Below are positions 23,041 through 29,107 of a DNA stretch of 29,107 nt, one piece after another. Positions within the stretch are counted from its first letter, which is position 1; every line of letters starts with the position of its first letter. The notes under the pieces are model-generated. The model saw only the letters and a list, made by a program, of their open reading frames with translations. It ran no database searches and was not told the DNA's origin. Source of the stretch: Atribacteria bacterium SCGC AAA255-G05 (GTDB taxonomy: Bacteria > Atribacterota > Phoenicimicrobiia > Phoenicimicrobiales > Phoenicimicrobiaceae); assembly GCA_000405605.1 (NCBI GenBank), contig ASPA01000017.1, positions 1-29,107 of the forward strand, written 5' to 3'. The position numbers were made by a program, and so were the translations under genes.

Positions 23041-25040
23041 CTATTCAAATTTAAATCCTTTTTCTTTGAAAAGCTTCAAGCAAAGGTCCACTACTTCCGG
23101 GTCATAGAGGATGCCTCTATTCTGAGAGATTTCTTCCAGGGCTACCTCTATGCCCAATGCCGGACGGTAAGGTCGGTGAGAAGACATCGCCTCTACTGTA
23201 TCAGCTACTCCTATGATTTTGGCTTCAAGGAGAATTTTATCACCTTTTAGATTATTAGGGTATCCTGAACCATCTAATCTTTCATGATGCTGCAGGACAA
23301 TTTGTGCTACGGGGTAGGAAAAATCTATATTTTTTAATATATCATATCCTACTTGGGAATGGCGTTTTATTAAATTATATTCTTCAATACTTATTTTATC
23401 GGGCTTACTCAAGATTTCAGAAGGAAGACCAATCTTTCCAATATCATGGATTAAAGAGGCTATCCTTACTTCTTCAATCTTATCTTTAGAAAAGTTTAGC
23501 TCTTTAGCTATAGCTGTGGCCAGCTGAGAAACCCTCTGCTGGTGACCGGCAGTATAGGGGTCTTTGGCCTCTACTATCTTTGACATGGTCTCAATAGTTG
23601 CATCCATGGCACTTTTTGTTCTTTGGTAACTTTGTTGAAGTTGTGCCGTTGAGTTTTTCCCATCAATGAATTCTCCTAATCTCTCGGCAATAATTGTAAT
23701 TAGATATTCTTTTTCCTTCTGGAAAGACCTTTCATCCAATTCTGGACTTTCTTCCAAATAATAGACCTCTATGGTACCGATTATCTTTTTATGTATCTTA
23801 ATATCCCTACTCTGTTTCCAGATAGTCTCTTTAAAGTTTTCTGTCTTGAATATTTTATCTTCCAAGATGATTCGAGCACAAACGATTTCCGGATACTGCC
23901 AGGCAGAGGGAAGGAGATTAACTAATTCTTGAAATATTTTTTCCAATGAAATGCCCGATTTTTCAATAAGATTAGAAAGTTCCCAAAGACAATTCAATTC
24001 TTTGATCCTTTCCTTGAGATCATGGGTTTGCTTGTCCAGTTTTTTCCCCATTTCAATACTGTGTAAACCCAGAACAATATCTCCTGCGGCCTCCTTAAAC
24101 AAGGCTTGTTCTTCTTTATCGGTAATAAAATGAGTAGGGATAGAGACAGACATTACACCGTAGATCTTTCCATCACGTCCTAACCGGACGGTCATTACGC
24201 TTGCTCGATCGGAACATGCCTGTACCAGCGGACAATCGGGACAGGTAGATGCCGGGTCTTTAATGATTACAACATCCTCTTGCCTTAAGGCTCTCTGACC
24301 GAAAGCGGTCAGCTCGCCTTTCTTTAATAGTTTAAGCATAGGTAAGAAGCCTTTCCCTAAACCGGCTTCAGCATAGGTGTCAATCTTCCCCTCTTCGTCC
24401 AGTAGCACTATCCAACTGTGATAATAACCGCGTGTTTTGGTAAGACTACTGCAAGCACCCTTTAGTAATCTTTCACGGTCCTTTTCTTTGAAAATCAGTT
24501 GTTTAATATTACGAATGGCACGAAGAACAAGATAAAGATGTTTAATCCTTTCTTCTGCCTGCTTAAGTTCGGTGATGTCTATTAATGAAGCCACACTCTT
24601 TTTGGTATCGGGAATCATTTCAATTTTCAAGAGTATATCTTTTATATTGCCTTTTTTATTCGCCATACGAAATTCATAGTTCTTTGGGGGGGGGGTTCTC
24701 CGTTTTGTTTTCTGGTTATATGGTATCTTTTCATCTTTTCTAAATCTTCTTTAAGGACAAAATCTGTCCATTTCATTTTATTTTCAATTTCCTCTTTAGA
24801 ATATCCGATTAGTTTTTCGCATTGGGTGTTTACCATGAAGATCCTCATGTCTTCTTCAAATATCGCAGTTGCAATACCAGTGTTTTCGAATACGGTGCGG
24901 TATCTTTCTTCGGATTCTGCCAGGGCTTTCTCTGCTTGTTTACGCTCGATTATATTATTTATTACACTTTCCCCTCGTTCTTTCCGTAAAGTTTTTAATG
25001 CTTTTATTAATTCTGCCTTTGTCTTATCTTCGTCTTTCAT
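23041..25040 (-). CDS. PAS-GAF-HD-GYP c-di-GMP phosphodiesterase, frame broken at a C10 tract
   Basis: Two abutting frames make one gene. The first, from the ATG at 25040 (AGGGGGT upstream), gives a coiled coil and a PAS domain (ERYRTVFENTGIATAIFEED) ending NGEPPP. The second resumes at once with NYEFRMANKKGNIKDILLKI and the PAS C-terminus SLIDITELKQAEERI. It then has a GAF domain (CPDCPLVQACSDRASVM), a further sensor-like region, and a complete HD-GYP domain: HQQRVSQLA, HDIGKIGLP, HSQVGYDIL, HHERLDGSGYP. HD-GYP enzymes hydrolyse c-di-GMP. The frames join if the C10 tract at 24686-24695 is C8 or C11, giving about 666 residues. Alone, the downstream frame keeps GAF and HD-GYP but loses most of PAS. 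Confidence 0.9.
24686..24695. repeat. G10/C10 homopolymer inside the PAS coding region
   Basis: Ten G's on the plus strand. In the gene sense, GAA then C10 then AAAGAACTATG; PAS frame is restored with C8 or C11. It is the longest G/C run in the window. Confidence 0.9.
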
Positions 25041-25062
25041 CTTATTTACCCCCTGCTAATCT

Positions 25063-25386
25063 TACAAAATAAACAAGTACATAAATAACATGCTATTATT
25101 TAAATCTTTTAAATTTTTCAATATTATTTTATGTTATTTCGGGCAAACACGTGGAGTATCCCAACTTACTACCTATAAATAAGCAAATATTGTCTCAATT
25201 ATTTTTAAAAATAAAATAACCCAGCTTGCTATCCAATACACGAATAACCAGCCGGGTTATTACCCCTTTTTATTTATCAAGCATAAGACTCTAAGAGATG
25301 TTTAGTTCTCACTGGTACCTAATTCACGTCCAATGCATGAGGCTATCATGTATTAGTGAATAGTGCAGCTTAAATATAATAATTAT
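25063..25386. other. Intergenic region with terminator and a hairpin
   Basis: Contains the terminator at 25215-25261 and a second hairpin (ATTCAC 25322-25327 with GTGAAT 25356-25361, plus AATGCATG/CATGTATT). The promoter of the HD-GYP gene should lie at 25063-25150; no clear boxes seen. Confidence 0.5.
25215..25261 (-). terminator. Terminator of the gas-vesicle operon
   Basis: AATAACCC (25215-25222) pairs with GGGTTATT (25254-25261), extended by GC pairs. On the minus strand it is followed by TTATTTTT. It lies 126 bases past the last gene of the operon. Confidence 0.65.
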
Positions 25387-26688
25387 TTATTCTTTATTAT
25401 TTATTCTATCTTTGTTGCTTTGCCACTTTTTTGTAATTTGCTTTTTTAACCTGACTTCCAATATATTATTTTTATACCTCTTGATAAAATTATTTGTATT
25501 GACCACTACGGGAAGAGAAATTTCTTTATGATACTCTTTATCTGCCTCAATAATGAGTTTATTATCCACCACGCTCAACTGTAATTTATCTTCTTTAATA
25601 CCAAGCAGCTCTACATAGACTATTAGCTCAGCATCCTCATCAAATATATCCAGAAGTGGTTCTTCTCTCTCTTGATAGGTCTGACCGGCGAGCCACCAGC
25701 TAAATAAAACTTTCTCGCCAGTTTCCCGGTCAACTTTTGAACTATCGAATAAGAGTATAGGATAGCCGAGTATCTTTTCAGCGGTTGGGTTGATGATCTC
25801 CTTAATTTTAAGTAAAATATCCATATGGGTAGGAGCTTCTATCAGCTTGGCCAAGGTGTCAATTCTGGCGTGCTTGTGCTCATAAAGAAATATAAGTATC
25901 TCTTTTGAATCGGCATCCAATTCGCTAACAATTTTATTTAAGGTCTCCCGGTCTACTTTTAGCAATACTCTCTTATATAGCTCTTTTCTCCAATCCTCTA
26001 AATTAAGTGATATAATCCAGGCTTTTAATAATTCACCGGAAGAGTCATATTCTATGCGGATAGTATCACTCTGGCTTACTCCGTAAACTCTTTTTTCTAT
26101 TCCTAAATCCTTGATGCTGCCCAGCGGTGTCTCCCATATAAATCCAGATTTAGAGGTAAAAAAAGTGAGTTTCTTGGGGGTAAGGAGAAGGGTTCCCATA
26201 CACCACCTTGATTGACCGGGGGTTAAATAACCACCCTTTTCCTTTAAAATTTCTTCATCGGGTTGAGAGTCAACAGAAGACAGAGGGGAGAAAACAGATG
26301 TCTGGCTTCTGACCTCCAGCTTCTGACCTCCAGCCAGGGAGATGCTTTCCCCAATTGCCTTACCCCAATTCTCAGGATCTTTTATGGCAATATATGGCAC
26401 TCTCCTGCCTTCAGATACTATATTAAGTTGTTTTACCTTCTTGCCCAAAATCCATCCCCTCTTTACTATATTTATAGTCTTTATTTGACTGAGTAGAACC
26501 TTGAATAGTATCTTTCTCCCCTGAACAAAAAGTATTCTTTTATTGGTAAGGTATAAATTACCCAGTCTCCAAGAAGAAGCAAGTGAACTTCCGGTATCGT
26601 AACTTGCCGTATAATACTTAGTGACTTCCTCACCCGGTAGTAAAGGTAAACTCACTGGTTTTCTTATAGTATCTAAATCTCTTCTCAT
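25387..26688 (-). CDS. GRAM-GRAM-winged helix-Hsp20 fusion, GvpH-like
   Basis: 433 residues. Residues about 15-110 form a GRAM/bacterial-PH-like domain (LLPGEEVTKYY; WRLGNLYLTNKRILFVQGRK). A second, more diverged one lies at about 145-235 (GTLLLTPKKLTFFTSKSGFI). A helical segment at about 245-300 resembles a winged helix (DSKEILIFLYEHKHARIDTL). Residues about 345-420 are an alpha-crystallin/Hsp20 domain (DAELIVYVELLGIKEDKLQL; NNFIKRYKNNILEVRLKK). Hsp20-like GvpH occurs in gas-vesicle clusters, and the GRAM modules match those of the GvpM-like fusion upstream. The linker QKLEVRSQTSVFSPLSSVD is encoded by an intruding simple repeat. AAGGGG precedes the ATG. Confidence 0.8.
   Translation of the reverse strand: MRRDLDTIRKPVSLPLLPGEEVTKYYTASYDTGSSLASSWRLGNLYLTNKRILFVQGRKILFKVLLSQIKTINIVKRGWILGKKVKQLNIVSEGRRVPYIAIKDPENWGKAIGESISLAGGQKLEVRSQTSVFSPLSSVDSQPDEEILKEKGGYLTPGQSRWCMGTLLLTPKKLTFFTSKSGFIWETPLGSIKDLGIEKRVYGVSQSDTIRIEYDSSGELLKAWIISLNLEDWRKELYKRVLLKVDRETLNKIVSELDADSKEILIFLYEHKHARIDTLAKLIEAPTHMDILLKIKEIINPTAEKILGYPILLFDSSKVDRETGEKVLFSWWLAGQTYQEREEPLLDIFDEDAELIVYVELLGIKEDKLQLSVVDNKLIIEADKEYHKEISLPVVVNTNNFIKRYKNNILEVRLKKQITKKWQSNKDRINNKE
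26265..26338. repeat. Snap-back CAGAAG-type repeat inserted in frame
   Basis: Plus strand CAGAAGACAGAG...AACAGATGTC then TGGCTTCTGACCTCCAG twice, so CAGAAG units face CTTCTG units. It has the same word set as the repeat at 28955-29107. It lies between the two GRAM-like domains of the fusion protein and keeps the frame open. Confidence 0.75.
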
Positions 26689-26802
26689 ATTACGATTGCT
26701 TTCCCCTTTTCCTTCTCAAGAGTATCTTTTTCACTTGCAGTAGATTCCATTTTAATCCTTATCCCTTACTACTTTATACTTACTTTCGTCTTTATCTCCT
26801 TT

Positions 26803-27024
26803 TTAAGTTTTTACCTCTTGATTAATAATTTTAAAGATTTCATAACAGTAACCTTTTTTTATAAGAATATCCTGACAGACCATATCTTGGCAAAGCACTA
26901 CTGCACAATCAGGAGATATTCCGAATCTTTCTGATATATCATCGGGAGTAGCTACGCCTAATTCTTTAATTGTCTGAAAAAGTTTTTCTTCGTGCTTTGT
27001 CATTATTGCTCTAATTTTTGCTAT
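26803..27024 (-). CDS. Small winged-helix protein in the gas-vesicle operon
   Basis: 66 residues from the ATG at 27003 (MTKHEEKLFQTIKELGVATP): helix, helix-turn-helix (DDISERFGISPDCAVVLCQD) and a short beta wing (ILIKKGYCYEIFKI). It would bind DNA or act as a protein adaptor. GGAGG lies about 30 bases before that ATG, too far, but 8 bases before an in-frame ATA at 27024, which would add MAKIRAI; hence the longer interval given here. It lies between the GvpM-like and the Hsp20 fusion genes. Function inferred from fold only. Confidence 0.7.
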   Translation of the reverse strand: MAKIRAIMTKHEEKLFQTIKELGVATPDDISERFGISPDCAVVLCQDMVCQDILIKKGYCYEIFKIINQEVKT

Positions 27025-27061
27025 TTTTTTTACCTCCTCATTAGTGCTCTGTAGTCATTTG

Positions 27062-28159
27062 TTAAGCGGTTATTTTTTTTGTTTTCTGTTTTACTCTCGG
27101 GCTGACCCAGCCGCAGCTTGAGCAGCCTTCTTCTAATAGCTTTTTAGCCGGGGCAGGCTTGCCGCACTGGGGACAGGTTTCGGTTTCTTCACCTATCTTG
27201 CCGGATACAATCCCATTTAGCGCTTCCGCCCATTCATCTATTTCCTTCCCGGCAAAAGAAGCTGTACCTTTGGTTAAATTAGCCTCATATAATATATCAA
27301 GAACTTTCTCCTTTTTGCTATTAAGACCGCTTGTTTTTCTCATCTCGGTGTTCATCCTAACTATCCTATCAACAGGAACATCAAAAACCAACTTTCTCTC
27401 AAAATCGTACCACCAGCACAATCTCTTATTGGTAAGATATAGATGACCTGGCCTCCAGGTCTCTTGTTTTATACCGGAGGCAGGAACTAAACACCATACC
27501 TTTTCCCCTCGGTGAGTGACCTCTTCTCCTTCGGTCAGGAAGTCAATTGGCCCCTCTTCAAACTCCGGAAGTACGAGGTTCGCCTCTAAAGAAAACCCCG
27601 TCGTTGCTAAATTTTGCTCAATAGCATCTTTTAACTGATTTGTTTCTACTGCATTAAACCGATGCACTTGATCCTGTTTATCTATAAGATAAAGTACCTG
27701 TTTTTTCTTTTCTTTAACAAAATGCGCTTCCCCTCTCACTACCAATGCCTTTATTTCTTCTAATGGTATCTGCCAGGTGATTTCATCAAAATCTTGACGA
27801 TAATGAATAAACCTTTTATTAGTTAAATAAAAATAGCCTGGTCTCCAGGCATTATATATTCCTTTGCTATAGTAATAAGAACCATACATTTTCAGGGCAA
27901 TTTCTTCTCCTTCAACTAAAGAAAGGACATTTTTCTTCCTATGTTCTCTTTCCCAAGCCCTACTTTTTTCATCCCAGGCCTGCATCACTCCATATTTAAG
28001 CATCGTCTCCATTCCCGCTAATGCTGCTTTTAAATTAACACCGATTAAAGGAATGCCAGCCACAGAAATTATAATATCTGCATTAATGACCAATCCTTTG
28101 TCTAAAATTCGATCTAATAGATCTACTAAAGTTGCGTGTGTATCTCTGGATGGTTCCAT
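27062..28159 (-). CDS. GvpM/GvpJ-like gas-vesicle protein fused to two GRAM-like domains and a zinc ribbon
   Basis: 365 residues. The first 70 match the GvpA/J/M family: THATLVDLLDRILDKGLVIN, ADIIISVAGIPLIGVNLKAA and AGMETMLKYG. Normal GvpM/J proteins end soon after. Here the chain goes on with a GRAM-like domain at about 80-175 (WRPGYFYLTNKRFIHYRQ), a second at about 205-300 (WRPGHLYLTNKRLCWWYDFE), and a C-terminal four-cysteine zinc ribbon (CPQCGKPAP...CSSCGWVSP). GvpJ/M are minor shell or nucleation proteins. The ATG is 9 bases after the GvpF/L stop, with GGGGGAAG as ribosome site. The extra domains could anchor assembly to membrane or partners; that is inference. Confidence 0.9.
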   Translation of the reverse strand: MEPSRDTHATLVDLLDRILDKGLVINADIIISVAGIPLIGVNLKAALAGMETMLKYGVMQAWDEKSRAWEREHRKKNVLSLVEGEEIALKMYGSYYYSKGIYNAWRPGYFYLTNKRFIHYRQDFDEITWQIPLEEIKALVVRGEAHFVKEKKKQVLYLIDKQDQVHRFNAVETNQLKDAIEQNLATTGFSLEANLVLPEFEEGPIDFLTEGEEVTHRGEKVWCLVPASGIKQETWRPGHLYLTNKRLCWWYDFERKLVFDVPVDRIVRMNTEMRKTSGLNSKKEKVLDILYEANLTKGTASFAGKEIDEWAEALNGIVSGKIGEETETCPQCGKPAPAKKLLEEGCSSCGWVSPRVKQKTKKITA

Positions 28160-28168
28160 TTCTTCCCC

Positions 28169-28933
28169 CTATACGAAACTATATGGTGGCCAGGGACCGG
28201 TAAAGCGAACAGAAAATCCTTTCAGATGTTCAATTTTCTCTAGCTCTTCACCCAGTATTTTGCTCTTTTCCTTAAAAATCAAACAAGAGAAATTCAACAG
28301 CATTTGTTTGTCTTCTTTAAATTTTTTAGTCTTTTCTACCTTGATTTGATCGACACATCTTTTAATCTGCTCATAAAAAACCTTAAAATATTTATCTGCT
28401 TCTTTTTCCAGCTCTTTTTTTAATAAGTTCTCTAACTTTTGCTTATACATATAAGCCAAACCCTTAGATTTGGATTTAATCTCCTCACTCAATTTCTTAA
28501 TCTCAGGGTTTGTCTCAATGAGCCCTTCGCTGATAATTTTAGGGTCCCAAAATACCTGCACTCCAAACTCAGCTCCATCTTTAAGCTTACCCAGTTTTTG
28601 TCTTAAGTTTTCATAATCGCCCTTCAACCACTTCTTCATGTTCTCATCAGGGGCAATACCCTCTTCACCCTTAATGATGGTATCAAATCCCAGGGGTAAA
28701 ACTGTGCCAAATCTCTCCCAGGCAACCTCCACAACTTTCTCGTGAGCAGTTACCCAAGACTTCATCTTTCCCTGGTCCTCTGATTTATAGGGTTTTGGCA
28801 GGCAATTATGCACTACAGCACATAAATCTTGGTATGAAATAGTATAAACGCTACTATCCTCTATTCCAATATTACCAAGAGTTATCTCTTCATTCCCCTC
28901 AACTATACAATAAAGATATCTTGCTTCAGTCAT
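28169..28933 (-). CDS. GvpF/GvpL-family gas vesicle protein
   Basis: 254 residues, the usual length. It starts ARYLYCIVEGNEEITLGNIG, has the conserved VTAHEKVVEVAWERFGTVLP-type block and DTIIKGEEGI, then a long charged coiled coil (KLENLLKKELEKEADKYFK), and ends HLKGFSVRFTGPWPPYSFV. GPWPPYSF is the family's diagnostic C-terminus. GvpF/L are accessory proteins that interact with GvpA during vesicle assembly. AGGAGG lies 7 bases before the ATG. It is the first gene of the operon visible here; upstream genes, if any, lie beyond the repeat at the right edge. Confidence 0.95.
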   Translation of the reverse strand: MTEARYLYCIVEGNEEITLGNIGIEDSSVYTISYQDLCAVVHNCLPKPYKSEDQGKMKSWVTAHEKVVEVAWERFGTVLPLGFDTIIKGEEGIAPDENMKKWLKGDYENLRQKLGKLKDGAEFGVQVFWDPKIISEGLIETNPEIKKLSEEIKSKSKGLAYMYKQKLENLLKKELEKEADKYFKVFYEQIKRCVDQIKVEKTKKFKEDKQMLLNFSCLIFKEKSKILGEELEKIEHLKGFSVRFTGPWPPYSFV

Positions 28934-28954
28934 ATTTACTCCTCCTGAATAAGT

Positions 28955-29107
28955 AGAGGTCAGAGAACAGATGACAGAAGACAGAATACAGATGTCAGAA
29001 TTCAGAAGTCAGAAAACAGAATTCAGAAGACAGATTAATCTGTTTTTTTTATCTGTTCTCTGTTTTCTGTTATCTGTTTTCTGTTATCGACTTCTTGCTT
29101 CCACCTT
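28955..29107. repeat. Large snap-back simple repeat (CAGAAG/ATCTG words), to the window edge
   Basis: The left half is a series of GTCAGAA, AACAGAT and GACAGAAG words; the right half is their complement (TTCTGTTATCTGTTTTCTG). The centre is AGATTAATCT at 29033-29042, giving an imperfect foldback with arms of about 70 bases. It lies just upstream of gvpF/L. Confidence 0.85.

Noticed and set aside
1..29107. tRNA or rRNA genes
   Set aside because: I looked for conserved tRNA arms and rRNA signatures on both strands and found none.

Overview
The window comes from an AT-rich bacterial genome, probably a low-GC anaerobe of Bacillota or Atribacterota type. The evidence is the DUF1659/DUF2922/YvrJ cassette, strong AGGAGG-type ribosome sites, glycine and c-di-GMP-I riboswitches, an HD-GYP sensor, and gas-vesicle genes with unusual fusions. 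I cannot place it to genus. Most genes lie on the minus strand.

Bases 1-10.9 kb look like a defence and mobility island. It holds a HTH-Panacea antitoxin with a RelE-like toxin, MazEF, a DUF3800 protein, a HEPN-motif protein, ParA with an unknown partner gene, a type II restriction-modification pair, a DUF5677 protein, a MerR-like regulator, a frameshifted small gene and a tyrosine recombinase. The first 5.9 kb are bracketed by an exact inverted repeat of at least 95 bp. It lies inside two copies of a DUF2188 gene: the left copy has its N-terminus and runs off the window, and the right copy is 5'-truncated. A broken ParA remnant lies just outside the right arm.

Bases 11-17 kb hold a 1,100-residue surface lipoprotein with a permuted NlpC/P60-like domain, Ig-like domains, InlB B-like repeats and a glycine-rich C-terminus. 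Its leader carries, in order, a tandem glycine riboswitch with an intrinsic terminator and then a c-di-GMP-I riboswitch. The signal peptide is separated from the body by a C8 tract that is one base out of frame. Upstream is a DUF1659, DUF2922, holin-like, M15 peptidase and YvrJ cassette with its own promoter and terminator.

Bases 17-22.7 kb are sparse. They contain an orphan gene with integron-cassette-like borders, a dense cluster of long imperfect hairpins and diverged repeats, two zinc-ribbon genes, and a Prim-Pol replication gene whose reading frame has no ATG, GTG or TTG at its N-terminus.

Bases 22.7-29.1 kb hold a PAS-GAF-HD-GYP c-di-GMP phosphodiesterase gene interrupted at a C10 tract, then the downstream part of a gas-vesicle operon: GvpF/L, a GvpM/J-like protein fused to two GRAM-like domains and a zinc ribbon, a winged-helix gene, and a GRAM-GRAM-winged-helix-Hsp20 fusion. 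One possible story joins the parts: a cell-surface protein and a c-di-GMP-degrading sensor are both switchable at poly-C tracts, and the surface gene also reads c-di-GMP and glycine through its leader RNA. The tracts could instead be sequencing errors, so this link is inference.
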